The notes beneath the pieces are model-generated. The model searched no databases, had not been told where the DNA came from, and worked only from the letters and a program-made list of their open reading frames with translations. Made by a program: the position numbers and the translations under genes. A stretch of DNA of 64,000 nt from Escherichia whittamii (GTDB lineage: Bacteria; Pseudomonadota; Gammaproteobacteria; Enterobacterales; Enterobacteriaceae). Positions 52,289-61,702 of this stretch are shown here, in pieces. Location: the NCBI RefSeq assembly GCF_014836715.1, contig NZ_JACSQI010000016.1, positions 1-64,000 on the forward strand. Reading direction: 5' to 3'. How positions within the stretch are numbered: the stretch's first letter is position 1; each line of letters opens with the position of its first letter.

Positions 52289-53494
52289 ATGACGGAACAA
52301 GAAAAAACCTCCGCCGTGGTTGAAGATACCAGGGAGGCCGTGGACACCACGCCACAACCTGTCGTTGCAGAAAAGAAGAGTAAGAACAGTACCGCTCTGA
52401 TTCTCAGTGCGGTGGCTATCGCCATTGCTCTGGCAGCAGGCGTCGGTTTGTATGGCTGGGGTAAACAACAGGCCGTCAGTCAGACTGCCACCAGCGATGC
52501 CCTGGCGAGCCAACTCACGGCACTGCAAAAAGCCCAGGAAACCCAAAAAGCGGAGCTGGAAGGCATTATTAGGCAACAGGCTGCACAGCTAGAACAGGCG
52601 AATCGTCAGCAAGAAACGTTGGCAAAACAGCTGGATGAAGTCCAACAAAAGGTCGCCACCATCTCTGGTAGCGATGCCAAAACCTGGCTTCTCGCACAGG
52701 CGGACTTTCTGGTAAAACTTGCCGGACGTAAACTCTGGAGCGATCAGGACGTCACCACCGCAGCGGCGTTACTGAAAAGCGCTGATGCCAGCCTGGCAGA
52801 TATGAATGACCCCAGCCTTATTGCCGTTCGTCGGGCAATTACCGATGATATCGCCAGCCTTTCTGCGGTATCGCAGGTGGATTATGACGGCATTATCCTC
52901 AAGTTGAATCAGCTTTCTAATCAGGTAGATAACCTGCGTCTGGCCGACAATGACAGCGATGGTTCGCCGATGGATTCCGACGGTGAAGAGCTTTCCAGCT
53001 CCATCAGCGAATGGCGCGTCAATCTGCAAAAAAGCTGGCAGAGTTTTATGGACAACTTCATTACGATTCGCCGTCGTGATGATACTGCCGTACCGCTGTT
53101 AGCGCCGAATCAGGATATCTATCTGCGCGAAAATATTCGTTCCCGTCTGCTGGTCGCCGCACAAGCTGTGCCGCGTCATCAGGAAGAGACTTACCGTCAG
53201 GCGCTGGAGAATGTCTCCACCTGGGTTCGTGCTTATTACGATACTGACGATGCGACGACCAAAGCATTCCTCGACGAGGTGGACCAGTTAAGTCAACAGA
53301 CTATTTCGATGGATCTCCCGGAAACCCTGCAAAGCCAGGCGATGCTGGAAAAACTGATGCAAACCCGCGTGCGTAACCTGCTGGCACAACCGGCAGCGAA
53401 GGCAACGGAAGCTAAACCTGCACCTGCACCTGCACCTGCACCTGCACCTGCACCGCAAGCTGATGCTCCGGCAGCCGCGCCGCAAGGAGAATAA
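52289..53494 (+). CDS. hemX: HemX membrane protein of the heme operon
   Basis: HemX is annotated as a putative uroporphyrinogen III C-methyltransferase, but it lacks a SAM-binding fold, and a regulatory or scaffolding role is likelier. The 401-residue protein has a cytoplasmic N-terminus, one membrane helix ([20 protein letters not shown]), then a coiled coil ([20 protein letters not shown]) and a folded periplasmic region. It ends in A/P repeats encoded by a hexanucleotide tract (53417-53452). It is about eight residues longer than I recall for K-12, consistent with that repeat. Confidence 0.94.
   Translation: MTEQEKTSAVVEDTREAVDTTPQPVVAEKKSKNSTALILSAVAIAIALAAGVGLYGWGKQQAVSQTATSDALASQLTALQKAQETQKAELEGIIRQQAAQLEQANRQQETLAKQLDEVQQKVATISGSDAKTWLLAQADFLVKLAGRKLWSDQDVTTAAALLKSADASLADMNDPSLIAVRRAITDDIASLSAVSQVDYDGIILKLNQLSNQVDNLRLADNDSDGSPMDSDGEELSSSISEWRVNLQKSWQSFMDNFITIRRRDDTAVPLLAPNQDIYLRENIRSRLLVAAQAVPRHQEETYRQALENVSTWVRAYYDTDDATTKAFLDEVDQLSQQTISMDLPETLQSQAMLEKLMQTRVRNLLAQPAAKATEAKPAPAPAPAPAPAPQADAPAAAPQGE
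53417..53452 (+). repeat. Hexanucleotide repeat (CCTGCA)x6 in hemX
   Basis: Six perfect copies of CCTGCA encode a Pro-Ala repeat near the HemX C-terminus. The unit is a multiple of three, so copy-number change alters length without a frameshift. Confidence 0.95.
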
Positions 53495-53496
53495 CC

Positions 53497-54693
53497 ATGA
53501 TAAAAGTGTTATTGCTCTTTGTGTTGCTGATTGCGGGGATTGTAGTTGGCCCGATGATCGCCGGCCATCAAGGTTATGTGCTAATCCAGACCGATAACTA
53601 CAATATCGAAACCAGCGTCACTGGCCTGGCGATCATTTTGATTCTGGCGATGGTCGTGCTGTTTGCCATTGAGTGGCTACTACGGCGGATCTTCCGCACC
53701 GGTGCGCACACCCGGGGTTGGTTTGTCGGACGTAAGCGTCGCCGCGCACGGAAGCAAACTGAACAAGCGCTGCTAAAACTGGCGGAAGGCGATTATCAGC
53801 AAGTTGAAAAGCTGCTGTCAAAAAATGCCGATCATGCTGAACAACCGGTGGTGAACTATCTTCTGGCCGCCGAAGCCGCACAGCAACGAGGTGATGAAGC
53901 ACGCGCCAACCAACATCTGGAACGTGCCGCGGAGCTGGCTGGCAACGACACCATTCCGGTGGAAATCACCCGTGTACGTCTGCAACTGGCCCGTAATGAA
54001 AATCACGCAGCTCGCCACGGCGTAGATAAGTTGCTGGAAGTCACGCCACGCCATCCGGAAGTGCTGCGTCTGGCGGAACAGGCGTATATCCGCACCGGTG
54101 CGTGGAGTTCACTGCTGGATATCATCCCGTCGATGGCAAAAGCCCACGTTGGCGATGAAGAACATCGTGCAATGCTGGAACAACAGGCATGGATTGGCCT
54201 GATGAATCAGGCACGAGCCGATGACGGCAGCGAAGGTTTACGTAACTGGTGGAAAAACCAAAGCCGGAAAACGCGTCATCAGGTGGCGTTGCAGGTGGCA
54301 ATGGCGGAACATCTTATCGAGTGTGATGACCATGACACAGCCCAGCAAATTATTATCGACGGCCTGAAACGCCAGTATGACGATCGCCTGCTGCTGCCAG
54401 TTCCACGACTGAAAACCAACAATCCGGAACAGCTTGAAAAAGTGCTACGCCAGCAAATCAAAAACGTCGGCGATCGCCCACTGTTGTGGAGCACATTGGG
54501 CCAGTCACTGATGAAGCACGGCGAATGGCAGGAAGCATCCCTCGCCTTCCGCGCGGCGCTGAAACAACGCCCGGACGCCTACGATTACGCATGGCTTGCC
54601 GACGCGCTGGACAGACTGCACAAGCCGGAAGAAGCCGCATCGATGCGCCGCGACGGCTTGATGTTGACGTTGCAGAACAACCCGCCGCAGTAA
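53497..54693 (+). CDS. hemY: HemY, TPR protein of the heme operon
   Basis: HemY is a 398-residue inner-membrane protein with two N-terminal spans (VLLLFVLLIAGIVVGPMIAG and GLAIILILAMVVLFAIEWLL) followed by TPR-like alpha-helical repeats (for example QALLKLAEGDYQQVEKLLSK and PVVNYLLAAEAAQQRGDEAR). It may interact with heme or scaffold the late porphyrin enzymes; the exact role is unclear. It is not the HemY protoporphyrinogen oxidase of Bacillus. It closes the hemCDXY operon. Confidence 0.95.
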   Translation: MIKVLLLFVLLIAGIVVGPMIAGHQGYVLIQTDNYNIETSVTGLAIILILAMVVLFAIEWLLRRIFRTGAHTRGWFVGRKRRRARKQTEQALLKLAEGDYQQVEKLLSKNADHAEQPVVNYLLAAEAAQQRGDEARANQHLERAAELAGNDTIPVEITRVRLQLARNENHAARHGVDKLLEVTPRHPEVLRLAEQAYIRTGAWSSLLDIIPSMAKAHVGDEEHRAMLEQQAWIGLMNQARADDGSEGLRNWWKNQSRKTRHQVALQVAMAEHLIECDDHDTAQQIIIDGLKRQYDDRLLLPVPRLKTNNPEQLEKVLRQQIKNVGDRPLLWSTLGQSLMKHGEWQEASLAFRAALKQRPDAYDYAWLADALDRLHKPEEAASMRRDGLMLTLQNNPPQ

Positions 54694-54696
54694 TTT

Positions 54697-54727
54697 ATAT
54701 CGCCTCGTTCAGAGGCGATATTTTTTT
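54697..54727 (+). terminator. Rho-independent terminator of hemCDXY
   Basis: ATATCGCCTC (54697-54706) and GAGGCGATAT (54712-54721) form a perfect 10-bp stem with a 5-nt loop, followed by a run of seven T residues. Confidence 0.95.
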
Positions 54728-54741
54728 ACAAGGATGTCAAA

Positions 54742-55005
54742 ATGCGCATGCCGTCCAACTCTCTTTTCCGCTTGCCATCTCCTGAAATTAATCCTGTCCG
54801 GGCAAGGTTGTTGCTTTGCTTTTTGATGTGCGCTGCTCTGGCTGGCCTAAGCTGGTTGAAGATATCGCCGCTCGCTGCGGACGCGATTTAACAGGAATAG
54901 AGAATAATCAGTTTCTTCCCATCGTCACGGTAGGCTCTCTTGTAAGAGTGCTAAATGCACAACCAATGACGCAGGAGCGACGTAATCTGTTGTTTATTCA
55001 GCCAT
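54742..55005 (+). pseudogene. Possible decayed gene between hemY and glmZ
   Basis: After the heme terminator, an AAGGA-preceded ATG at 54742 opens a 49-codon frame (MRMPSNSLFR... ending AADAI). A second frame (54816-55007, 63 codons) overlaps it and reads on as KLVEDIAARCGRDLTG and FLPIVTVGSLVRVLNAQ. The latter looks like a phosphopantetheine-carrier C-terminus, which is suggestive only. Neither frame is a protein I recognise. A frameshifted remnant of a longer gene is the simplest reading, ending at the GlmZ 3' end. Confidence 0.3.
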
Positions 55006-55212
55006 AAAAAAACGCCTGCTCTTATTACGGAGCAGGCGTTAAAACAGGTCTGTATGACAACAAATGGGTGCTTCACTCAACGTTGTGTCCATGGTGTCTG
55101 ATGAGGCATAAGCGACATCTGTCAGTGGACGATAAGCACCGTAAACGGCTCTGCGTCATTCCTAAGTTTATGAGGCACTAAGGCGAACATAAGAGATAGA
55201 ATGAGCATCTAC
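55006..55212 (-). ncRNA. glmZ: Small regulatory RNA GlmZ
   Basis: GlmZ base-pairs with the 5' leader of glmS mRNA with the help of Hfq, opening its ribosome-binding site when glucosamine 6-phosphate is scarce. RapZ and RNase E inactivate it, and GlmY acts as a decoy. The minus-strand transcript starts GTAGATGCTCATTC at 55212 and ends in the terminator hairpin CGCCTGCTC...GAGCAGGCG followed by a run of T residues (about 55005-55010). Position between hemY and aslA and the 207-nt length match E. coli. Confidence 0.95.
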
Positions 55213-55639
55213 TCAATTATTATGCCATACAGCTCGGGAAATAACATCCTTTAATACTTGTTATGAGACAATTCTGCAATCCAGGTTTCTTTCGTTCGCA
55301 ATAATTACCTGAGCAAATATTATCCAGAACCTTACTCTCTTTAATTATAAATACTGTGAATTGTTAAAAACATTCAATAACAAATCTATATATTAATTAC
55401 ACTCCTAATCAAAAACAGCACCAATAATCAACGCTATACAATAAACCGGTCTTACATATCCCCCACACCGGGGGTAGGATTGAAAGCGCTCTCCTGATCT
55501 TTCGATTTATTCTCATGGCAAATAAATAATTTATTTTCATCATAATTATTTATGTACCCATTTTATCAGGGAGAGGGATCTCAATTATCAATGCTTAATT
55601 ACGTCATCCATTTAATGACATGAAACCGGAGCATTTTGC
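55213..55639 (+). promoter_or_regulatory. AT-rich 427-bp upstream region of aslA
   Basis: This gap holds the glmZ promoter (near 55213-55260, minus strand) and the aslA control region. Its bases are markedly AT-rich, with a CCCCC-ACACC-GGGGG inverted repeat at 55460-55474. I see no ORF in it. An H-NS-type silencing region is plausible but cannot be shown from sequence alone. Confidence 0.4.
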
Positions 55640-57295
55640 ATGGAAATTTCGTTTTCACCCAAACTACTGGTGATCGCCGTCGCCGCCGCTATTCCTTTGT
55701 TGGCCAGTGCTGCAGATACCCCATCAACCGCCACCGCGCGTGAAGGCTATGCCGGGTATAATCACCCCAATCAGTATTTGGTTAAACCGGCGACCACCAT
55801 TGCCGATAATATGATGCCTGTGATGCAGCATCCGGCACAGGATAAAGAAACCCAGCAGAAGCTGGCGGAATTAGAGAAAAAGACCGGTAAGAAACCGAAC
55901 GTGGTTGTTTTCTTACTGGATGACGTGGGCTGGATGGATGTCGGCTTTAATGGCGGTGGCGTGGCGGTAGGAAATCCAACGCCAGATATTGACGCCGTTG
56001 CCAGCCAGGGATTGATTTTAACCTCTGCGTATTCTCAACCGAGTTCTTCCCCGACCCGCGCCACCATTCTCACCGGACAATATTCTATCCACCACGGCAT
56101 TCTGATGCCGCCGATGTACGGACAACCGGGCGGGCTGCAAGGGCTAACTACCCTGCCGCAATTGCTGCACGACCAGGGTTACGTCACTCAGGCCATCGGG
56201 AAATGGCATATGGGGGAAAACAAAGAGTCGCAGCCGCAGAACGTCGGCTTTGATGATTTCCGTGGCTTCAACTCAGTGTCCGATATGTATACCGAATGGC
56301 GCGATGTTCACGTCAATCCGGAAGTCGCCCTGAGTCCGGACCGTTCTGAATACATCAAGCAATTACCATTTAGCAAAGATGATGTTCATGCTGTACGCGG
56401 CGGCGAACAGGAGGCCATTGCTGACATTACGCCGAAGTATATGGAAGACCTGGATCAACGCTGGATGGAATATGGCGTTAAGTTCCTCGACAAGATGGCG
56501 AAGAGCGATAAACCTTTCTTCTTATATTACGGTACGCGCGGCTGCCACTTCGATAACTACCCGAACGCCAAATATGCGGGGAGTTCTCCGGCCCGTACCT
56601 CGTATGGCGACTGCATGGTAGAGATGAATGATGTGTTCGCTAATCTCTATAAAACGCTGGAGAAAAACGGTCAGCTGGATAACACGCTTATTGTCTTCAC
56701 CTCCGATAACGGTCCGGAGGTCGAAGTGCCACCGCACGGTCGCACACCGTTCCGTGGTGCGAAAGGGTCTACCTGGGAAGGCGGCGTTCGCGTTCCGACT
56801 TTCGTGTACTGGAAAGGCATGATCCAACCGCGTAAATCTGACGGCATTGTTGATCTGGCAGATCTCTTCCCAACAGCACTGGATCTGGCGGGGCATCCTG
56901 GCGCGAAAGTCGCGAATTTAGTGCCGAAAACCACCTTTATTGATGGTGTGGACCAGACATCTTTCTTCCTGGGAACAAACGGTCAGTCTAACCGTAAGGC
57001 CGAGCACTACTTCCTCAACGGCAAACTCTCTGCTGTACGTATGGATGAGTTCAAATACCATGTGCTGATTCAGCAGCCATACGCTTATACCCAGAGCGGG
57101 TATCAGGGTGGGTTCACCGGCACGGTCATGCAAACTGCCGGATCGTCGGTATTTAACCTCTACACCGATCCACAGGAAAGCGACTCTATCGGCGTGCGCC
57201 ATATTCCGATGGGAGTGCCACTACAAACGGAAATGCACGCGTATATGGAGATCCTGAAAAAATATCCACCACGTGCGCAGATTAAATCGGACTAA
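55640..57295 (+). CDS. aslA: Arylsulfatase AslA (serine-type sulfatase)
   Basis: AslA is a 551-residue periplasmic sulfatase. A signal peptide is visible ([20 protein letters not shown], cleaved about there). The formylglycine precursor motif is Ser-type: [18 protein letters not shown] near residue 137, where the S-x-P-T-R serine needs conversion by an anaerobic maturase. Metal-binding [20 protein letters not shown] and [20 protein letters not shown] fit the family. aslB, the likely maturase, is encoded next door on the other strand. The gene has been linked to invasion of brain endothelial cells by meningitis E. coli. Confidence 0.95.
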   Translation: MEISFSPKLLVIAVAAAIPLLASAADTPSTATAREGYAGYNHPNQYLVKPATTIADNMMPVMQHPAQDKETQQKLAELEKKTGKKPNVVVFLLDDVGWMDVGFNGGGVAVGNPTPDIDAVASQGLILTSAYSQPSSSPTRATILTGQYSIHHGILMPPMYGQPGGLQGLTTLPQLLHDQGYVTQAIGKWHMGENKESQPQNVGFDDFRGFNSVSDMYTEWRDVHVNPEVALSPDRSEYIKQLPFSKDDVHAVRGGEQEAIADITPKYMEDLDQRWMEYGVKFLDKMAKSDKPFFLYYGTRGCHFDNYPNAKYAGSSPARTSYGDCMVEMNDVFANLYKTLEKNGQLDNTLIVFTSDNGPEVEVPPHGRTPFRGAKGSTWEGGVRVPTFVYWKGMIQPRKSDGIVDLADLFPTALDLAGHPGAKVANLVPKTTFIDGVDQTSFFLGTNGQSNRKAEHYFLNGKLSAVRMDEFKYHVLIQQPYAYTQSGYQGGFTGTVMQTAGSSVFNLYTDPQESDSIGVRHIPMGVPLQTEMHAYMEILKKYPPRAQIKSD

Positions 57296-57330
57296 GCCGG
57301 CGCTATCGCTAAATCGGGCTGCTCTGCTCT

Positions 57331-57436
57331 TGCCGGATGCGGCGTGAACGCCTTATCCGGCCTACGAAATCGTGCAAATTCAATAAATTGCAGCATCCTG
57401 TAGGCCGGATAAGATGCGTCAGCATCGCATCCGGCA
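57331..57436. repeat. BIME between aslA and aslB
   Basis: Two REP units (TGCCGGATGCGGCG...CCTTATCCGGC and TGTAGGCCGGATAAGATG...CATCCGGCA) flank a short AAATTCAATAAATTG linker, in the convergent aslA-aslB gap. Confidence 0.92.
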
Positions 57437-57461
57437 ATCAACCGTAGGCGGCCGCCGATTT

Positions 57462-58697
57462 TTACTTATTCACCATCATCAAGTGCGCCTGCATAATGTC
57501 ACTGGCCGGGCGACCGTGTGCCAGTAAATCAGCCATTGCTTTAAGATATGGCGGTAGATGGCGGAAATAATGCTGATACCCAGCGCACAAATAATTCAGC
57601 CCCGGTTTGCCGCTGACATCGAGCATAAAGCGGTGTTTCGGGCAACCTCCCCAGCACGCTTTTAACACGTTGCAACTGCGACACTGCGCCGGTAACTGCT
57701 TAAATTTATCTTCACCAAAAGCCTGCTGCTGCGGAGAATCTACCATTTCTGCGATGGTCTGCTGATGCATATTCCCCAGTCGATATTGCGGATAAACAAA
57801 GTGATCGCAGGCATAAACGTCGCCATTGTGCTCAACAATTACCGAGCGTCCACAGGTCGGCTGATGATGGCAAACCGCGCCCGGCGCACCGACAAAATTG
57901 GCAAACGCCCATTCGATATTCATCACGAAAATCTTGCCGACATCGCGTTTGATCCAGTGGTCAAAAATCGCCACCAGAAACTCACCGAACGCCTCGGGGC
58001 GTACCGACCATTCCGTCAGTTCGCCCTGAATATCGCCGGGAGCATGTAATTTCAGTCCATCACGGGCAGCTGTTTCATCAGCCAGACGCTCGACCACCGG
58101 AATAAACTGGATGAACTCAACACCTGCGTCACGCAGAAAATCATAGACTTGCAAAGGTTGTAACGCACTGGTGCGATTAACGCAGACCAGCACGTTATAG
58201 TCGACATGATGCTTTTGCAGCAGCTTCAGGGCGCGCATCACCAGCTTATGCGTTGGTCTGCCGCCTTTGGTCACGCGATATTGATTGTGGATCTCTGCCG
58301 GACCGTCCAACGATAGTCCGACAAGGAAATGATGCTCCGCGAGAAACGTGCACCATTCGTCATCCAGCAGCACTCCGTTAGTCTGGAAGCTGTTACTTAC
58401 CTGCCTGCCAGCACCGTATTTCGCCTGTAACTTTACGGCACGGCGGTAAAACTCCAGCCCTAACAGCGTTGGCTCACCGCCCTGCCAGGTAAAAGCGACT
58501 TCGTTTTGCGATTCGCTGGCGGCGATATAGTGGCGGACATACGCTTCCAGCGTGTCATCGTCCATATGCGTGACTGGCTTTTCACGGTAAAGGGATTGTT
58601 TTTCGAGATAAAAACAGTAGTCACAGTTCAGATTACAATCGGAACCGCTCGGTTTCGCCATCACGTGAAACGCACGCGTTGGAACCTGTTGCAGCAT
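57462..58697 (-). CDS. aslB: Anaerobic sulfatase-maturating enzyme AslB
   Basis: AslB is a radical SAM enzyme of the anSME family. It is expected to oxidise the active-site serine of AslA to formylglycine. From the ATG at 58697 (MLQQVPTRAFHVM) it has 411 residues. The SAM-cluster motif CNLNCDYCF lies near residue 25, and GGEPTLLGLEFYRRAV follows. The SPASM-type auxiliary cysteines appear in the C-terminal third (VCHHQPTCGRS, CDHFVYPQYRLGN, CRSCNVLKACWGGCPKHRF). Confidence 0.95.
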   Translation of the reverse strand: MLQQVPTRAFHVMAKPSGSDCNLNCDYCFYLEKQSLYREKPVTHMDDDTLEAYVRHYIAASESQNEVAFTWQGGEPTLLGLEFYRRAVKLQAKYGAGRQVSNSFQTNGVLLDDEWCTFLAEHHFLVGLSLDGPAEIHNQYRVTKGGRPTHKLVMRALKLLQKHHVDYNVLVCVNRTSALQPLQVYDFLRDAGVEFIQFIPVVERLADETAARDGLKLHAPGDIQGELTEWSVRPEAFGEFLVAIFDHWIKRDVGKIFVMNIEWAFANFVGAPGAVCHHQPTCGRSVIVEHNGDVYACDHFVYPQYRLGNMHQQTIAEMVDSPQQQAFGEDKFKQLPAQCRSCNVLKACWGGCPKHRFMLDVSGKPGLNYLCAGYQHYFRHLPPYLKAMADLLAHGRPASDIMQAHLMMVNK

Positions 58698-58812
58698 GGT
58701 CGCTCCTTGCCTGAAGTCGTCCTTCAATGAGTTAAGGGCGAAATCATACCGTGTGGCAATGAGTTACTACGGGCGTTTATTGCGAAGGGAGAGTGATGGA
58801 ATGCACAGAAAA

Positions 58813-58838
58813 CAAAAAACCCCGCCGAAGCGGGGTTC
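58813..58838 (-). terminator. Rho-independent terminator of the tRNA operon
   Basis: On the minus strand AACCCCGC pairs with GCGGGGTT around a TTCG tetraloop, followed by TTTTGTTTTC. It lies 6 nt after the proM 3' end. Confidence 0.93.
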
Positions 58839-58843
58839 AAAAT

Positions 58844-58920
58844 TGGTCGGCGAGAGAGGATTCGAACCTCCGACCCACTGGTCCCAAACCAGTTGCGCTA
58901 CCAAGCTGCGCTACTCGCCG
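58844..58920 (-). tRNA. proM: tRNA-Pro (anticodon TGG)
   Basis: The 77-nt gene folds as a cloverleaf on the minus strand, from CGGCGAGTAGCGCAGC to the encoded CCA end. The anticodon loop reads CTGGTTTGGGACCAG, giving anticodon TGG (UGG in RNA). It is the last gene of argX-hisR-leuT-proM. Confidence 0.97.
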
Positions 58921-58962
58921 AAATACTGCTTTTTGAATTTTTAGTTCAATTCTTTAAAGTCG

Positions 58963-59049
58963 TGGTGCGAGGGGGGGGACTTGAACCCCCACGTCCGTAA
59001 GAACACTAACACCTGAAGCTAGCGCGTCTACCAATTCCGCCACCTTCGC
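58963..59049 (-). tRNA. leuT: tRNA-Leu (anticodon CAG)
   Basis: The 87-nt gene begins GCGAAGGTGGCGGAATTGG on the minus strand and has the long variable arm of a class II tRNA. The anticodon stem-loop AGCTTCAGGTG gives CAG. CCA is encoded at the 3' end. Confidence 0.97.
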
Positions 59050-59069
59050 ATTGTCACAACTTCTAATAA

Positions 59070-59146
59070 TGGGGTGGCTAATGGGATTCGAACCCACGAC
59101 AACTGGAATCACAATCCAGGGCTCTACCAACTGAGCTATAGCCACC
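59070..59146 (-). tRNA. hisR: tRNA-His (anticodon GTG)
   Basis: The 77-nt gene starts with the extra G at -1 (GGTGGCTATAGCTCAG) that is special to tRNA-His. The anticodon loop CTGGATTGTGATTCCAG gives GTG. This is the only histidine tRNA gene in E. coli. Confidence 0.97.
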
Positions 59147-59203
59147 ACTACAAATCTTGTTACGCGGTATTACTACCACCGCAGCTCAAGCGCCGGGACT
59201 AAA

Positions 59204-59280
<77 letters not shown>

Positions 59281-59301
59281 TTAGCGCCGTTGCGGGGGTG
59301 G

Positions 59302-59330
59302 ATAATACGGACTTCCCCCCCCTCTGTCTA
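59302..59330 (-). promoter_or_regulatory. Promoter of the argX-hisR-leuT-proM operon
   Basis: On the minus strand a -35 TAGACA (59325-59330), a 17-bp spacer and a -10 TATTAT (59302-59307) are followed by the GC-rich discriminator CCACCCCCGC. The GC-rich discriminator is typical of stable-RNA promoters under stringent control. Confidence 0.9.
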
Positions 59331-59382
59331 GTCCCTTTTTAAATAAAATGCGCGTTTGATTACGCTTTGTGCGTTTTGCCGA

Positions 59383-60768
59383 TTATTCATCCAGCTTGTG
59401 CGCTTTACCGTGGCGATTAAGGCCAAAAACTTTATAAATCGCCGTCACCGCCAGCATGAAGATGATGCCGACAAACAGCGACATACGGGTATCTTCATTA
59501 AAGTACATCCCGATCAAAACGCAAATCAGGAATGCCATTGTTACGTAGTTGGCCCACGGAAACAGGATTGAGCGGAACGGATGGCTGGCAATCGCCGCTT
59601 TGTGTGCACGACGAAAACGCAGCTGGCTTATCAAAATCACAAACCACGGCACCATGCCCGGAAGCACGCTGGCGCTGTAGACGTAGACAAACACACGCTG
59701 TGGGTTAGGGATGATGTAGTTCAGACACGAACCAATTAACAGGATCGCAATGGATACCGCCACTCCTGCAACTGGCACGCCGTGACGGGAAACTTTCGCC
59801 ATCGCCGCCGGTAACTGACGATTTTTCGCCAGCGCGTAGAGCATACGTCCGCAACTGTACATGCCGCTGTTACAGCCAGAAAGCGCAGCCGTCAGCACCA
59901 CAAAGTTGATAATGCCCGCCGCCGCAGTAATACCGATTTTGGCGAAGGTCAACACGAACGGGCTGCCGTTGCTGCCAATTTCATTCCACGGGAAGATAGT
60001 GACGATAACGAAAATCGCGCCCACGTAGAAAATCAGGATCCGCCACAGCACTTTGCCTACCGCACTGCGCAGCGTGACCTGTGGATTTTTTGCTTCACCG
60101 GCGGTGATGCCGATCAGTTCCACTCCCTGGTAGGATGCCACCACAATACACAATGCCGTCAGGAACCCTTTCCAGCCACCAGCAAAGAAGCCCCCATGCT
60201 CCGTGAGATTGCTAAAACCAATCGACTGCCCGCCATTGCCAAAACCAAAGAAAATCACGCCCAGGCCAATGACAATCATCACGATGATGGTAGTGACTTT
60301 GATCATCGCGAACCAGAACTCTATTTCACCGTACAACCGCACCGCTGCCAGATTCGCCAGCGCCACCAGCGCCACCGCTATCAATGCCGGTATCCACTGC
60401 GCCATATCCGGGAACCAAAACTGGACATAAACACCAATGGCGGTAATTTCTGAGATCCCCACCGCCATCCACATAAACCAGTAAGACCAGGCGGTGAGAT
60501 AGCCAAAGAACGGGCTCATGTAACGATGTGCATAAACGGCGAACGAACCGGTAACCGGCTCGAGGAACAACATTTCGCCCATTGAACGCATGATGAAAAA
60601 GACGAACAGCCCGGCGATGATATAGGCCAACAATACAGATGGCCCGGCCCATTTCAGGGTGCTGGCGGCCCCCATAAACAGACCAACACCAATGGTGCCC
60701 CCCAGGGCGATGAGTTCGATATGTCGAGCTTCCAGCCCACGCTGTAGCTCTGGTTTGTTATCTGCCAT
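59383..60768 (-). CDS. yifK: Threonine/serine transporter YifK (ThrP)
   Basis: YifK is a 461-residue amino acid-polyamine-organocation permease with about 12 spans, taking up threonine and serine. The N-terminal signature [20 protein letters not shown] and the GxxIGxG region are typical of the AAT group. It lies downstream of wecG on the same strand with a 191-bp gap. Transport of Thr/Ser and regulation by Lrp and GcvB have been reported for E. coli YifK; neither is visible here. Confidence 0.95.
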   Translation of the reverse strand: MADNKPELQRGLEARHIELIALGGTIGVGLFMGAASTLKWAGPSVLLAYIIAGLFVFFIMRSMGEMLFLEPVTGSFAVYAHRYMSPFFGYLTAWSYWFMWMAVGISEITAIGVYVQFWFPDMAQWIPALIAVALVALANLAAVRLYGEIEFWFAMIKVTTIIVMIVIGLGVIFFGFGNGGQSIGFSNLTEHGGFFAGGWKGFLTALCIVVASYQGVELIGITAGEAKNPQVTLRSAVGKVLWRILIFYVGAIFVIVTIFPWNEIGSNGSPFVLTFAKIGITAAAGIINFVVLTAALSGCNSGMYSCGRMLYALAKNRQLPAAMAKVSRHGVPVAGVAVSIAILLIGSCLNYIIPNPQRVFVYVYSASVLPGMVPWFVILISQLRFRRAHKAAIASHPFRSILFPWANYVTMAFLICVLIGMYFNEDTRMSLFVGIIFMLAVTAIYKVFGLNRHGKAHKLDE

Positions 60769-60959
60769 AAATCCTCGTGTTGTGTTTGCATGTTTTTCCG
60801 GTGTTACCGGTTATCGTTATGGGTACATCGAGTGTTGCGAATGTTTTCGTAATTCAGGAGAAATGGCAAATGAAGCATTAAAAATTTGAATGCTTTGTGT
60901 GATAAAACAGCAGAATGGCGACAGAGCAACCACTCCGTCGCTTTACAGAGCAAGGGAAA

Positions 60960-61700
60960 TCAGAGATTGCCGGTGTAATGCCAGCGTAAATAACGCAGCA
61001 AACGAAGCTGGCGCTTAATGCGACTCGGCTGCGAAAGCAGTCTGTAGAGCCACTCCAGTCCCAGTTTTTGCCAGATTTTTGGCGCGCGTTTTACGTGACC
61101 GGTAAAGACATCGTACGTTCCACCAACGCCCATATACAGCGCATGAGGGTGCACCAGGCGGCAGTCGCGCATGAAGATCTCCTGCTTTGGCGAGCCCATC
61201 GCGACGGTGACGATTTGCGCACCACTGGCGTGAATATGCTCAAACAGCGCCTGACGCTGCTCAGGCTTGAAATAACCGTCCTGGCTGCCAACGATATTCA
61301 CCTTCCACTGGTCGCGCAGTTTAGCTTCGGTCTGCGCCAGCACTTCAGGTTTACCGCCCACAAGAAACACTGGCGTTCCTTCCTTGCCAGCGCGCACCAT
61401 TACTTCTTCCCAGAGATCGGCACCTGCAACGCGGGAAACCTGCGCCTGCGGGTACTTTTTACGCACCGACCGCACGACACTAATACCATCGGCATATTTA
61501 AATTCGGCTGCGTTAATTAACTCCCTGACCTCGGCGTTATCTTCAATGGTCAGCATTTTTTCGGCGTTAATGGCAACCAGCGTTCCCTGCTTAAGCTGTC
61601 CATCAGCGAACAGATAATCGAGGGCATGCTGCATATCACGCCAACCGATCAACTGTAAGCCCCGCAGCGTATAGGTCGGTGCCGTGGTGTTGTTATTCAT
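60960..61700 (-). CDS. wecG: UDP-N-acetyl-D-mannosaminuronic acid transferase WecG
   Basis: WecG (RffM) transfers ManNAcA from UDP-ManNAcA to lipid I, giving ECA lipid II. The 246-residue protein is of the WecG/TagA/CpsF family, with the signatures [32 protein letters not shown] and [18 protein letters not shown]. It is the last gene of the ECA cluster here, following wzyE by 2 nt. The C-terminus ends [10 protein letters not shown]. Confidence 0.97.
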   Translation of the reverse strand: MNNNTTAPTYTLRGLQLIGWRDMQHALDYLFADGQLKQGTLVAINAEKMLTIEDNAEVRELINAAEFKYADGISVVRSVRKKYPQAQVSRVAGADLWEEVMVRAGKEGTPVFLVGGKPEVLAQTEAKLRDQWKVNIVGSQDGYFKPEQRQALFEHIHASGAQIVTVAMGSPKQEIFMRDCRLVHPHALYMGVGGTYDVFTGHVKRAPKIWQKLGLEWLYRLLSQPSRIKRQLRLLRYLRWHYTGNL

Positions 61701-61702
61701 TG

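Noticed and set aside
53417-53452. The hemX repeat as a phase-variation switch
   Set aside because: The unit is six bases, so copy-number change cannot shift the reading frame, and it lies inside the coding sequence rather than a promoter spacer.
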